The notes beneath the pieces were generated by a model. The model ran no database searches. It worked only from the letters and a program-made list of their open reading frames with translations, and was not told where the DNA came from. From positions 124,001 through 188,000 of the forward strand of contig NZ_FOMW01000006.1 of assembly GCF_900112755.1 (NCBI RefSeq): a stretch of 64,000 bases of DNA, read 5' to 3'. A program made the position numbers and the translations under genes. The stretch comes from Sulfitobacter brevis. Its GTDB lineage: Bacteria; Pseudomonadota; Alphaproteobacteria; Rhodobacterales; Rhodobacteraceae. Position 1 is the stretch's first letter. Each line of letters begins with the position of its first letter. Below, piece after piece: positions 43,312 to 51,888 of the stretch.

Positions 43312-44643
43312 ATGCAGGTCAATGAGACGCTGAACGAAGGTCTGAAACGCGGCTACGCCATCACCGTGACGGCCGCCGAGCTGGAAGCCAAGGTCAACGA
43401 AAAACTGGCCGAGGCCCAGCCTGACGTTGAAATGAAGGGTTTTCGCAAGGGCAAGGTCCCGATGGCGCTGCTGAAAAAGCAGTTCGGCCAGCGCGTAACT
43501 GGCGAAGCGATGCAGGAAAGCATCGATGGCGCCATGTCAGAGCACTTTGAAAAGTCTGGCGACCGCCCTGCGATGCAGCCAGAAGTCAAAATGACCAACG
43601 AAGACTGGAAAGAAGGCGACGACGTCGAGGTCACCATGACCTACGAAGCACTGCCCGAGATCCCCGAGCTCGACATGGGCAAGGTCAAGCTGGAAAAGAT
43701 GGTTGTCAAAGCCGATGACGCCGCTGTTGAAGAAGCACTCAGCAACCTCGCGGAAACCGCGCAGGACTTCAAAGCACGTAAGAAAGGCTCCAAAGCCAAA
43801 GACGGCGACCAGATCGTGATCGATTTCGTCGGCAAGGTTGACGGCGAGCCTTTTGAAGGTGGTGCGGCGGAAGATTACCCGCTGGTACTGGGTTCGAACT
43901 CCTTCATCCCCGGCTTCGAAGAGCAGCTGGTTGGCGTGAAAGACGGCGAAGAGAAGCAGGTTACCGTTTCCTTCCCAGACGATTATCAGGCCGAGCACCT
44001 GAAGGGCAAAGAAGCGACCTTTGACTGCACCATCAAAGAGGTGAAGGAACCCGTTGCTGCCGAGATCAACGACGAGCTGGCGAAGAAATTCGGCTCCGAC
44101 GATCTGGCCGCCCTCAAGTCGCAAATCTCCGAGCGTCTTGAAGCTGAATATGCCGGCGCGTCACGCGCTGTAATGAAGCGGGCGCTGCTTGATGCCTTGG
44201 ACGAGATGGTCGATTTCGATCTGCCACCGTCCTTGGTCGAAGCCGAAGCAGGCCAGATCGCGCACCAGTTGTGGCACGAGGAAAATCCTGAGGTTCAGGG
44301 CCATGACCACCCCGAGATCGAAACCACCGACGAGCACAACAAGCTGGCAAACCGCCGCGTGCGTCTGGGCCTGTTGCTGGCCGAGATTGGCCAGAAGGCC
44401 GAGATCGAAGTGACCGATGCCGAGATGACCCAAGCGATCATGAACCAGGCGCGTCAGTATCCTGGTCAGGAGCGTCAGTTCTTTGAATTCGTTCAGCAGA
44501 ACCAGCAGATGCAACAGCAGATGCGCGCGCCGATCTTTGAAGACAAAGTGATCGATCATATCGTCGAAAAAGCCGACGTGACCGAGAAAGAGATCACCAA
44601 AGAAGAGCTTCAGAAAGCTGTTGAAGAGCTTGAAAACGAATAA
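43312..44643 (+). CDS. tig: Trigger factor chaperone
   Basis: This 443-residue ribosome-bound folding chaperone and prolyl isomerase has the ribosome-binding motif [20 protein letters not shown] near residue 40, a FKBP domain ([39 protein letters not shown]) and a helical C-terminal domain ending with an acidic tail. The ATG at 43312 gives the standard [15 protein letters not shown] start. The pair clpP-clpX is not adjacent but lies 20 kb away. A terminator follows directly. Confidence 0.96.
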   Translation: MQVNETLNEGLKRGYAITVTAAELEAKVNEKLAEAQPDVEMKGFRKGKVPMALLKKQFGQRVTGEAMQESIDGAMSEHFEKSGDRPAMQPEVKMTNEDWKEGDDVEVTMTYEALPEIPELDMGKVKLEKMVVKADDAAVEEALSNLAETAQDFKARKKGSKAKDGDQIVIDFVGKVDGEPFEGGAAEDYPLVLGSNSFIPGFEEQLVGVKDGEEKQVTVSFPDDYQAEHLKGKEATFDCTIKEVKEPVAAEINDELAKKFGSDDLAALKSQISERLEAEYAGASRAVMKRALLDALDEMVDFDLPPSLVEAEAGQIAHQLWHEENPEVQGHDHPEIETTDEHNKLANRRVRLGLLLAEIGQKAEIEVTDAEMTQAIMNQARQYPGQERQFFEFVQQNQQMQQQMRAPIFEDKVIDHIVEKADVTEKEITKEELQKAVEELENE

Positions 44644-44669
44644 TCTTTTCGATTTTCGATAAGAATTTA

Positions 44670-44697
44670 AGGCGCTCCGGTTTCGGGGCGCCTTTTT
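44670..44697 (+). terminator. Rho-independent terminator after tig
   Basis: AGGCGCTCCG and CGGGGCGCCT form a stem of about ten base pairs around GTTT, followed by TTTT. It ends the tig transcript. Confidence 0.85.
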
Positions 44698-44829
44698 CGT
44701 TTGGGGTGGGCGCTGGCCCACCTGAGGCTCTCCCAGCAGTTTGCCAAACGCACCGTTTTCTCGACACAGGGACCCAATTCGCCTAGATTTTTCACAAGTT
44801 GAGCATTTCTGCAGTAAGTTTGGGATCAG

Positions 44830-45358
44830 ATGGATAGGCGCATGTTCACTAGATATATCGTTTCTGGTGCGTTTCTGGGTGTTGCTGGCGGGGGGTATTA
44901 TTGGCTCAATGCGCGGCGAGACCAAAGCCATCCCAGTGTGATTTGATGCTGGATAAGCTGGACACCCTCGCAAGATCGCCGATCGAGACGTCGGGAGGCT
45001 GGGATGCGTCGAGGACGCTTAACCATCTCGCGCAATCGGTCGAGTTTTCGATGTCAGGCTACCCAGAGCACAAGCCGCCGATATTTCAGAAAACTGTCGG
45101 AAGCTCGCCTACAAGGTGTTTAATGCCCGCGGGGCCATGTCTCACGGGTTAGACGAAGTCATTCCCGGCGAGGTTGTCACAGACGATGGCCAGACACAGG
45201 ACGCGTTGCTGCGTTTGAAAAACGCTCTAGTGACGTTCAAAGGCTATGGCTCGGAGATGAAAGCACATTTCGCCAATGGTCAGCTCAGCAAAGACGATCA
45301 TGCGATTGCGCATGTCTTGCACATCAACAATCATCTGGAAGAGTTCCGGATGGTCTGA
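44830..45358 (+). pseudogene. DUF1569 protein gene broken by two frameshifts
   Basis: Three short open stretches in three frames together read as one DUF1569 protein (about 175 residues). Frame 1 from ATG 44830 gives a hydrophobic leader (MFTRYIVSGAFLGVAGGGYYWLNARRD) and stops at 44946. Frame 3 continues from about 44943 with LDKLDTLARSP, then SRTLNHLAQSVEFSMSGYPEHKPP. Frame 2 continues from about 45100 with KLAYKVFNARGAMSHGLDEV, ending DDHAIAHVLHINNHLEEFRMV and stop at 45358. Each junction needs one extra base to restore the frame. Both breaks truncate the protein, so it looks inactive. Sequencing error at two places is an alternative. Confidence 0.78.
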
Positions 45359-45385
45359 GCCGCCCCGCCCGCTATTAAGGCGCCG

Positions 45386-45418
45386 ACCCGCCGCCAGCTA
45401 ATAGGCGGCAGCGGGTGG
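45386..45418. terminator. GC-rich hairpin downstream of the transglycosylase gene
   Basis: The stretch GACCCGCCGCC ... GGCGGCAGCGGGT forms a stem with one bulge and an 8-base loop, 13 bases beyond the stop of the leftward transglycosylase. It lacks a clear U-run, so its role as a terminator is tentative. Confidence 0.4.
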
Positions 45419-45430
45419 GGAATTGTGGGG

Positions 45431-45919
45431 TCAGCCGCTGCGCAGGCCGGTCTGGACCAACATGCCACGACGCTTGGCTTCGTAGTAGTAGCCGCTGGCG
45501 TACCATTTGATCGCGGTGTTCTGGTTGCCGTCTGCCAGCAGCCAAGCACCACGTAAATATTTCAGCGCATATTTCAGATTGGTATCGGCATCCAGCAAGT
45601 CGCTGGAGGCGCCGCGAAAGCCCATGGTGCGGGCCGTGGCGGGCAGGATTTGCAGTAGGCCGTAGTAGGGGCCGTTGCGCGCAGAGGGGTTGTGGGTGCT
45701 CTCGCGGATTGCAAGGCGGTGGACCAGCGGGCGGGGAACTTCGTAGTAGTCGGCCCAGTAGTTGATCTTTTGACGCAGCTCGGGCGTTTCATTGGGATGT
45801 AGCGGCAGGCGCGTCGATGTCGGTTTGGAGCCATGGGCCTCGATGGGAGGCGCAGTGCAGGCCGTCAGGGCGGTTGCGGCGATCAGGGTAAGAAACGCTC
45901 GGCGTGTTGTCTGGGGCAT
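45431..45919 (-). CDS. Lytic transglycosylase domain lipoprotein
   Basis: This 162-residue protein is a small SLT-family lytic transglycosylase that cleaves peptidoglycan strands. A lipoprotein signal with lipobox (LTAC near residue 18) anchors it to a membrane. The catalytic glutamate is in HRLAIRESTHNPSARNGPYYGLLQILPATARTMGFRG; LKYALKYLRGAWLLADG and IKWYASGYYYEAKRRG complete the fold. ATG 45919 is chosen because it opens with MPQTTRRAFLTL, an export signal; the upstream frame is not signal-like. It is convergent with the DUF1569 remnant and divergent-side to the terminator at 46092. Confidence 0.87.
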   Translation of the reverse strand: MPQTTRRAFLTLIAATALTACTAPPIEAHGSKPTSTRLPLHPNETPELRQKINYWADYYEVPRPLVHRLAIRESTHNPSARNGPYYGLLQILPATARTMGFRGASSDLLDADTNLKYALKYLRGAWLLADGNQNTAIKWYASGYYYEAKRRGMLVQTGLRSG

Positions 45920-46091
45920 GTTTGGATTCGCATGTTGTGGCAACTGCGGCCAATTTACGCAGAGTTCCCCTAAGGGCAATCGCCGTGGACCTGGCTGCGC
46001 GGCTATCCGCGCGAGGGGCGGCGGAAGGCCGCGCAGAGCGTCGTTGGAGGCGCTTGGCGGTGCTGCCCTGCCGTATCGACTCATCGCAAAC

Positions 46092-46128
46092 AAAAGCCCC
46101 GCGCAGAGGGCTCTGCGCGGGGCTTTTT
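46092..46128 (-). terminator. Terminator of the rpsF-rpsR-rplI operon
   Basis: A 17-bp perfect stem (AAAAGCCCCGCGCAGAG and its complement) around GG, with A-tract and T-tract on both sides, ends 22 bases past the rplI stop. It can also act on the plus strand. Confidence 0.88.
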
Positions 46129-46149
46129 AGCGTATATCAGACCTGCAAA

Positions 46150-46785
46150 TCAGTCGCGAGCAGCAGCGTCGTCCTGATCGTCCGAAGCGGCGGCGGAGCG
46201 GTTGTCGCCCGCGTCGTCGTCGTCCGAAGCAGCGGAGCCGAGATCGTCGAAGAGTTCGGAGATTTCGAATTCTGCTTCGGCTTCTTCTTCGGCGGCGAGT
46301 TCCTGAATGGACTTGCCGGAAGCCTGCAATTCGGCTTCCTCTTTCGAGCGCGCTACGTTGATCATGATCTTGGCTTCGACTTCAGGGTGCAGGACCACTT
46401 GCACTTCGTGCAGGCCCAGTTCCTTGATCGGTGCGGTGAGCACGACCTGTTTGCGGTCTACGGTAAAGCCCGCTTCGGTAGCAGATTCGGCCGCGTCACG
46501 GGTGGTGACGGAACCGTAAAGTGCGCCCGCATCGGAGGCCGAACGAATCACGATGAACTGCTGGCCGTCGAGGGTAGCAGCCATTTTGTCGGCTTCTTTT
46601 TTGGACTCGAGGTTTTGTGCCTCAAGCTGGGTCTTGCGGCCCTCAAAAGCTTCGATGTTGGCCTTGGACGCGGAAAGCGCCTTGCCTTGTGGCAGCAGGT
46701 AGTTGCGTGCGTAGCCGGACTTTACGTCGACGACTTCGCCCATTTGGCCCAGCTTGGCCACACGTTCCAGAAGGATTACTTGCAT
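46150..46785 (-). CDS. rplI: 50S ribosomal protein L9 with acidic C-terminal tail
   Basis: This 211-residue protein has the L9 N-terminal domain [40 protein letters not shown], a connecting helix and the C-terminal domain ([28 protein letters not shown]). After about residue 150 it carries an extra tail of about 55 residues, dense in Glu, Asp, Ala and Ser ([18 protein letters not shown]). E. coli L9 has 149 residues; long acidic tails occur in other Rhodobacterales. The gene is last in the rpsF-rpsR-rplI operon. Confidence 0.95.
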   Translation of the reverse strand: MQVILLERVAKLGQMGEVVDVKSGYARNYLLPQGKALSASKANIEAFEGRKTQLEAQNLESKKEADKMAATLDGQQFIVIRSASDAGALYGSVTTRDAAESATEAGFTVDRKQVVLTAPIKELGLHEVQVVLHPEVEAKIMINVARSKEEAELQASGKSIQELAAEEEAEAEFEISELFDDLGSAASDDDDAGDNRSAAASDDQDDAAARD

Positions 46786-46797
46786 CTGCTTTGCTCC

Positions 46798-47025
46798 TTA
46801 TTTCACGGCGTAGGGCAGCAGGGCGAGGAAGCGGGCGCGTTTGATGGCACGGGCCAGTTCACGCTGCTTTTTCGCAGACACTGCGGTGATACGGGAAGGA
46901 ACGATCTTGCCACGCTCAGAGATGTAGCGCTGAAGCAGACGTGTGTCCTTGTAGTCGATTGCCGGTGCGTTGTCGCCCGAGAAGGGGCAGACCTTGCGGC
47001 GGCGGAAAAATGGTTTTGCAGCCAT
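46798..47025 (-). CDS. rpsR: 30S ribosomal protein S18
   Basis: This 75-residue protein is the small-subunit protein S18, with [16 protein letters not shown] and [50 protein letters not shown]. It binds S6 on the 30S platform. It lies between rpsF and rplI in the standard order, 12 bases before rplI. Confidence 0.97.
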   Translation of the reverse strand: MAAKPFFRRRKVCPFSGDNAPAIDYKDTRLLQRYISERGKIVPSRITAVSAKKQRELARAIKRARFLALLPYAVK

Positions 47026-47054
47026 GGTTTATATCCTTTTCTACAAGCTGATGA

Positions 47055-47423
47055 TCAACGACGATCGCCGCGGTCGGGGCGGGGCCCACGCTCGCGTTCG
47101 TCACGCTTTTGCATCTGAACCGATGGCAGTTCTGCATGCTCGTCGACCTTGATGGTCAACACGCGCATCACGTCATCATGCAGGCGCATCAGGCGTTCCA
47201 TCTCGTGCACGGCAGTTGCCGGAGCGTCCGAGCGCAGGAAGGCATAATGGCCCTTGCGGTTCTTGTTGATCTTGTAGGCCATCGTCTTGACGCCCCAGTA
47301 CTCGCTATCCACGAGTTTGCCGTCGTTGTCGGCAAGGACAGTGCCAAAATGTTCGATAAGGCCTTCGGCCTGCGTGTTGGACAAATCCTGACGCGCAATC
47401 ATGACATGCTCATATAGCGGCAT
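47055..47423 (-). CDS. rpsF: 30S ribosomal protein S6
   Basis: This 122-residue protein begins PLYEHVMIARQDLSNTQAEGLIEHF and shows the KINKNRKGHYAFLRSDAP block of S6. The C-terminal tail is basic and arginine-rich (KRDERERGPRPDRGDRR), unlike the acidic tail of E. coli S6. It is the first gene of the operon; TAGGAGTTCGC precedes its ATG. Confidence 0.97.
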   Translation of the reverse strand: MPLYEHVMIARQDLSNTQAEGLIEHFGTVLADNDGKLVDSEYWGVKTMAYKINKNRKGHYAFLRSDAPATAVHEMERLMRLHDDVMRVLTIKVDEHAELPSVQMQKRDERERGPRPDRGDRR

Positions 47424-47761
47424 GCGAACTCCTATTTATATCAAGGCGCATTTCATAGGTAGGGCATGATCCTTTGCGGCCCCACCACGAGAGTCTGCGC
47501 GGTTCATCAACAGTGCAAAGGAAGCGCCGATATACACGGTTTGGGCGGGGGCGCAAGGTGCCGCGCTGGCAGGGTGGCAAAAGGCACGGATTTGCGGGGC
47601 GTGCAAAGGTAAGAGTGGCGCGTATCGGTGCCGCCTTCACGCAAAGTATTCCACGATGGCCTCGCGTCTGCCCCGGACTTGCCGCTTTATCGTCTCTTTT
47701 GCTTCGCAAGGTTGGGGATAGAAAATGATTTAGTTTAATAAATGGTAAAGGAAATCTTGTC
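47424..47761. other. Intergenic stretch between rpsF and a membrane protein gene
   Basis: Of 338 bases, the first 100 or so must hold the promoter of the leftward ribosomal operon, and AAAGGAA near 47746 is the ribosome-binding site for the rightward gene. I see no further gene, repeat or RNA. A run of TTAATAAATGG near 47734-47744 is AT-rich relative to the surroundings. Confidence 0.5.
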
Positions 47762-48256
47762 ATGTCAGCATCAGCCGACGTCGTGGCCGCCAGCACTTCG
47801 ATCCATGAAGCCATCCGGATGGTGGGAGGCGCGCGGTGGGTTGTAAGGGGTATCCAACGGATTTTCGGTGTCGCGTTGGTATGTGCTGCGGTCGCTCTTT
47901 GGCTAATGCCAGGGGCAGGTTGGCAACAGGACAAAATGCTTTTCAAGCTGGTCTTGTCGGTTGTTGCGCTGGGTGCCGGTATCGGATTGTTGCAATCAAG
48001 TGCGCGACCGCCTGCGCCGGCCGTCGAGATTGACAGTATTCGCCGCGAAATCCGTCTGGTGCGGCTGGCAAAGCGTGGCAAACCGACCATTTTGCAACGC
48101 TGTGCCTTCAAGGACCTTGCCCGTGTGGAGCAGAACGGCGCACATCTGCGGTTTTGGGGGGCGGATGGCGGGTTATTTGCCGAGTTCACGATTTCCGATC
48201 GGGGCGCGCTTGATGGTTTGATGGCGTGGCTGCGCGATGCTGGAAAGCTGGCCTGA
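47762..48256 (+). CDS. Predicted membrane protein, unknown function
   Basis: This 164-residue protein is not recognised by family. Two adjacent hydrophobic segments lie at about 30-50 (IFGVALVCAAVALWLMPGA) and 58-80 (MLFKLVLSVVALGAGIGLLQ), followed by a soluble part with EIDSIRREIRLVRLAKRGKP and RFWGADGGLFAEFTISDRGALDGLMAWL, resembling small PH-like membrane-anchored domains. AAAGGAA precedes the ATG. It stands alone next to the ribosomal operon. Confidence 0.7.
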   Translation: MSASADVVAASTSIHEAIRMVGGARWVVRGIQRIFGVALVCAAVALWLMPGAGWQQDKMLFKLVLSVVALGAGIGLLQSSARPPAPAVEIDSIRREIRLVRLAKRGKPTILQRCAFKDLARVEQNGAHLRFWGADGGLFAEFTISDRGALDGLMAWLRDAGKLA

Positions 48257-48377
48257 TTTTGAGGCGCACAAAAGCTTCTGTTCAATGGCGCGCATAGGCT
48301 GTTCGGGTTGACGGGTTGTTTCTGCTGCGCCGCGACGCACATGGTGGGACATGTAACGCAACACCGGAGCACTTTTT

Positions 48378-48947
48378 ATGAAGCCTATCCTTTTCGCCGC
48401 CGCCCTTGCCATGACTGCAAGCAGCGCCTTTGCCGCTGACAAATACGTGCTGGATGCGAGCCACAGCCAAGTTGTGTTCAGCTATCAGCACCTCGGTTTT
48501 TCGACGACAACCGGCATGTTCTCGGGCTTTGAAGGCGAAATCATGTTTGACGAAGCCGATCCGGCCAAGTCTTCAGTGACGGTATCAATGCCGACGACAT
48601 CGATGTTCACCGGCTGGGAAGCGCGTGAAGAGCACTTCATGTCGGATGACTTCTTTGGTGCGAAAGAGGGCGACATGGTCACCTTCACGTCCACTGGGAT
48701 CGAAGTGACGGGTGAGAATACTGCCAAAATCACCGGCGACCTGACAATGAACGAGATCACCAAGCCTGTTGTGCTGGATGCCAAGCTGAACCAGATGGGC
48801 GATCACCCGCAGGCGGGTAAGCCTTGGGTCGGGTTCGATGCCACAACAACGCTGCTGCGCTCGGATTTCGATATGGGGATGTTTGCGCCCTATGTTGGCG
48901 ACGAGGTACAGGTGAATATTTCACTAGAGGCGATGAAGGCCGAATAA
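48378..48947 (+). CDS. YceI-family periplasmic lipid-binding protein
   Basis: This 189-residue protein has a signal peptide (MKPILFAAALAMTASSAFA) and the YceI fold, a lipocalin-like barrel that binds isoprenoids such as ubiquinone precursors. KYVLDASHSQVVFSYQHLGFSTTTGMFSGFEGEI is the family start and the motif SVTVSMPTTSMFTGWEAREEHFMSDDFF follows. It is followed by a terminator and then, on the other strand, by a cytochrome b561-YceI fusion, so two YceI proteins are encoded back to back. Confidence 0.92.
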   Translation: MKPILFAAALAMTASSAFAADKYVLDASHSQVVFSYQHLGFSTTTGMFSGFEGEIMFDEADPAKSSVTVSMPTTSMFTGWEAREEHFMSDDFFGAKEGDMVTFTSTGIEVTGENTAKITGDLTMNEITKPVVLDAKLNQMGDHPQAGKPWVGFDATTTLLRSDFDMGMFAPYVGDEVQVNISLEAMKAE

Positions 48948-48970
48948 GCCCGCTTCTCCACAAAATTAGA

Positions 48971-49007
48971 AAGGCCGCCAGAGCGATACTCGGGCGGCCT
49001 TTTTTTT
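48971..49007 (+). terminator. Rho-independent terminator after yceI
   Basis: AAGGCCGCC and GGCGGCCTT form a 9-bp stem with a 13-base loop, followed by eight T residues. It could also serve the facing gene through the A-tract. Confidence 0.85.
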
Positions 49008-49027
49008 GTTGCGGTGCAAAAGAGTGC

Positions 49028-50224
49028 TTATTCGCCGCGTTGCGCGGTCAAGGTGATCTTGACTGTAACGGCAAAGCCCAGTGTGTTTTCATCATTCACG
49101 TTGTCGCCGATGCCAAAGTCAATCCGGTCGAGCGTCAGGTCGGCGCGCATTTCAGCGGCGTCGCCGTTGACGGCAAGGCTGAAGGGAAAGGCGAAAGGCA
49201 GGCTTTGGTCTTTGATCGTCAGCGTGCCTTGCGCGATATAGCCGTCGCTACCGTGCAGGATGTCGGCGGTAAAGCGCGCGGTTGGGAACGTAGGCGCGTC
49301 AAAGAAGTCGGGGGCGAGCGCTTGGCCGGTAACGGATCCCAAAGTCAGCGACGGGATCGCGATTGTGGTGGTGACCGTGCCGGCTTTGCCCATGTCGGAA
49401 GTTTCATCAAAGTCGATCTCGGCGGTCCAGTCGGCAAACTGGCCTGTGACGGTGGATCCGAACTGGTTGACCGAAATCTCGATCTGGCCTTGCTGGACCT
49501 GCCATTCGGAGGAAACCTGCGCCAAGGCTGGCGCTGTTGCCGGTTCAGCGGCGTCACCGCGCGAGACAACAGCGGCGAAACCGAATGTTGCGGCCCAAAG
49601 GGCGACTGCGGCGAGCAGGGGCGCTTTGCTGCGGTGCTGTGGCGGGAGCGTGCCGATCACCGGCGTGCCGGGCAACATGCGGCGCAGGGTGGAATCGCGG
49701 TCAATGATGTGGTGTTTGAGCGCGCCTGCAATGTGCAGAAAGATTGCGCCAATCAATACACGACCAGCGGCCCAATGCAGGGCGCCAAAGAAATGCTCGA
49801 CGTTGGTGTCTTTCGGGACCAGCGGAAGGTTCTGGCCCAGAGGCCACCAGATTGGCGCAAAGCCCGAGGCAGCCGCATGGCCTATCCAGCCCGACAGCGG
49901 CACAATCACCAATGCGCCGTAAAGCAACCAGTGCACTAGCGAGGCCAGAAAGCTTTCAAGCCGTCTGTCGGCGTTGAGCAAGCCCGGATGTGGTTGCGAC
50001 AGCGCCCAAAGTATCCGCGCCACGGCGACGAAAAACGCAGCCACGCCGAGGGTTTTATGCAGCGAGAACAGCCATGCCTTGCGGGCCAGTTCGGTGTCGG
50101 TGTCGAAGGGCAGCTCATCAGCGATCCAGCCGAGCGGGATCAATGTGAGGATCAGCAGCGCAGTCAGCCAGTGGAAGGTCTTGGTCACACCGCCGTAGCG
50201 CTGGTGGGTATTGGTCAGGGGCAT
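49028..50224 (-). CDS. Cytochrome b561 fused to YceI domain
   Basis: This 398-residue protein has two parts. Residues 1-200 or so form a four-helix cytochrome b561 (prokaryotic B561 family) with likely heme-ligand histidines in KTFHWLTALLI, SLHKTLGVAAFF, LVHWLLYGALVIVP and HIAGALKHHIIDRD. After a further membrane segment (LLAAVALWAATFGFAAVV) comes a periplasmic YceI domain (residues about 225-398: VNQFGSTVTGQFADWTAEIDFDE, GYIAQGTLTIKDQ). The fusion suggests electron exchange between a membrane b-heme and a YceI-bound quinone-like lipid. It lies opposite a separate YceI gene. Confidence 0.88.
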   Translation of the reverse strand: MPLTNTHQRYGGVTKTFHWLTALLILTLIPLGWIADELPFDTDTELARKAWLFSLHKTLGVAAFFVAVARILWALSQPHPGLLNADRRLESFLASLVHWLLYGALVIVPLSGWIGHAAASGFAPIWWPLGQNLPLVPKDTNVEHFFGALHWAAGRVLIGAIFLHIAGALKHHIIDRDSTLRRMLPGTPVIGTLPPQHRSKAPLLAAVALWAATFGFAAVVSRGDAAEPATAPALAQVSSEWQVQQGQIEISVNQFGSTVTGQFADWTAEIDFDETSDMGKAGTVTTTIAIPSLTLGSVTGQALAPDFFDAPTFPTARFTADILHGSDGYIAQGTLTIKDQSLPFAFPFSLAVNGDAAEMRADLTLDRIDFGIGDNVNDENTLGFAVTVKITLTAQRGE

Positions 50225-50367
50225 GATCGTACTCCGTTAGCTTTGACTGCGCAGTTAATCGGGCCAGAACGCAGCCACAATGGCGATCCTTGCACAGGGC
50301 CGGTGCGGACTTGTTACAACCGGCGCCACGGGCTACATCTTGGGCAAACGAAAACCGAGAGGCCAGC

Positions 50368-51300
50368 ATGAGCATCGCATTTATATTTCCCGGGCAGGGC
50401 GCCCAGACCATCGGCATGGGCCGCGAGCTGGCCGAGAGCTATCCGGCGGCGCGGGCCGTGTTCGACGAGGTCGACGCGGCACTGGGGCAAAAGCTGTCCG
50501 AGCTGATTTGGGAGGGCGACATCGAGACCCTGACCCTGACCGAGAACGCCCAGCCCGCGCTGATGGCGACATCAATGGCCGCGATGGCGGCATTGGGGGC
50601 CGAAGGCATCACCGTGGACCGTGCCGCTTTTGTGGCGGGTCACTCGCTGGGGGAATATTCGGCGCTTTGTGCGAGTGGGGCGTTGTCGCTGGCGGATACG
50701 GCGCGTTTGCTGCGCATTCGTGGCCGCGCCATGCAATCTGCTGTTCCGGTGGGTGAGGGCGCTATGGCGGCAGTTCTCGGGCTCGACATCGATCAGGTGA
50801 TCAAGGTCGCGCAGGAAGCTGCGCAGGGCGAGGTTTGCGAGGTCGCCAACGAGAATGATCCCTCTCAGAACGTGGTTTCCGGCAATGCTGCGGCTGTGGA
50901 GCGGGCCACGGTGCTTGCCAAGGAAGCCGGAGCGAAGCGCGCGTTGATCTTGCCGGTGTCGGCACCTTTCCATTGCTCTTTGATGGGCCCTGCGGCCACG
51001 GCGATGGCGACAGCGCTGAGTGAGGTCGAGATTAAGGATCCGCATGTGCCGTTGGTTGCAAACGTATTGGCGGAGGCGGTGACCTCGGCGACGCAGATTC
51101 AAGGCTTGCTGGTGGATCAGGTTACCGGACGGGTGCGCTGGCGGACGTCGGTCGAGTGGATGGTTGCGCAGGGCGTCACCGAGTTTTGGGAGATCGGCGC
51201 AGGCAAAGCGCTCTCGGGGATGATCCGGCGGATTAGCAAAGACAGCACCTGCCGCACCTTCGGCACGCCCGCAGAGATTGCCGCAGCGGAAGACGCCTGA
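50368..51300 (+). CDS. fabD: Malonyl-CoA-acyl carrier protein transacylase
   Basis: This 310-residue enzyme loads malonate onto ACP. The nucleophile is S93 in AGHSLGEYSAL, and the catalytic histidine is in APFHCSLMGPA. FIFPGQGAQTIGMGREL is the standard N terminus. The ATG at 50368 has GAGAGG upstream; a longer frame to 50290 is rejected. Its stop overlaps the start of a lipoprotein gene (TGATG), with fabG behind it. Confidence 0.95.
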   Translation: MSIAFIFPGQGAQTIGMGRELAESYPAARAVFDEVDAALGQKLSELIWEGDIETLTLTENAQPALMATSMAAMAALGAEGITVDRAAFVAGHSLGEYSALCASGALSLADTARLLRIRGRAMQSAVPVGEGAMAAVLGLDIDQVIKVAQEAAQGEVCEVANENDPSQNVVSGNAAAVERATVLAKEAGAKRALILPVSAPFHCSLMGPAATAMATALSEVEIKDPHVPLVANVLAEAVTSATQIQGLLVDQVTGRVRWRTSVEWMVAQGVTEFWEIGAGKALSGMIRRISKDSTCRTFGTPAEIAAAEDA

Positions 51301-51866
51301 TGATGCGCGGGCTGGTTTTGGCGCTGGCGCTGTTGGTTTCGGCCTGCGGCGTGGTGGAAAATGCCAGCGATGGCACACAGATGGTGGTGCGCGGCGATCA
51401 ATTGATCCTGTCGGGCACGATTACCAGCCGGACCCCTGCCAATTTCGCCCGCGTATTGGCAGCCAACCCGCAAGTCCGGACAGTTGTTGAGACCCAGATT
51501 GACGGCTCGATCGACGGGGCGGCGACGATAGAAATGGGGTACCGTTTGCGGGCCTTGGGGCTTGGCACCCATTTGCGCGCGGATAGCGTTGTAGATTCGG
51601 GCGGGGTGGATCTGTTTCTGGCAGGTCGGCGGCGCACGATGGAGCGGGGTGCGAGCCTCGGCGTGCACAGCTGGCGCAACGGTTACCGCGAGGGCAGCAG
51701 CTATCCACGCCACGCACCCGAGCATCAAATGACGCGGCGCTATGTGGCTGATATGCTGGGCAGCGATGCGTTTTACTGGTTTACTTTGGGGGCGGCGCCC
51801 TCGGACTATATACATGAAATAACAGCGGCGGAAATCGCCCGCTTTGGGTTGCTGACACAGCCCTGA
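51300..51866 (+). CDS. Lipoprotein with ClpP-like fold (COG3904-like)
   Basis: This 188-residue protein has a lipoprotein signal with lipobox LVSAC (cysteine 16), so it should be attached to a membrane on the periplasmic side. After that comes a ClpP/crotonase-like domain: MVVRGDQLILSGTIT, RTVVETQIDGSIDGAATIEMGYRLRALG and DSGGVDLFLAGRRR...SLGVHSW. Lined up with ClpP of this same window, S100 corresponds to the ClpP serine 107 and H123 to its histidine 132. Similar proteins are classed as COG3904. It is coupled to fabD by a TGATG overlap and followed 22 bases later by fabG. Function unknown; a serine-hydrolase activity is inferred. Confidence 0.75.
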   Translation: MMRGLVLALALLVSACGVVENASDGTQMVVRGDQLILSGTITSRTPANFARVLAANPQVRTVVETQIDGSIDGAATIEMGYRLRALGLGTHLRADSVVDSGGVDLFLAGRRRTMERGASLGVHSWRNGYREGSSYPRHAPEHQMTRRYVADMLGSDAFYWFTLGAAPSDYIHEITAAEIARFGLLTQP

Positions 51867-51888
51867 CGGAAAAAGGCAGGAGAGACAG

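Noticed and set aside
45904-47118. Plus-strand frame of about 400 codons over rplI and rpsR
   Set aside because: It covers well-known ribosomal protein genes on the other strand and crosses their terminator.
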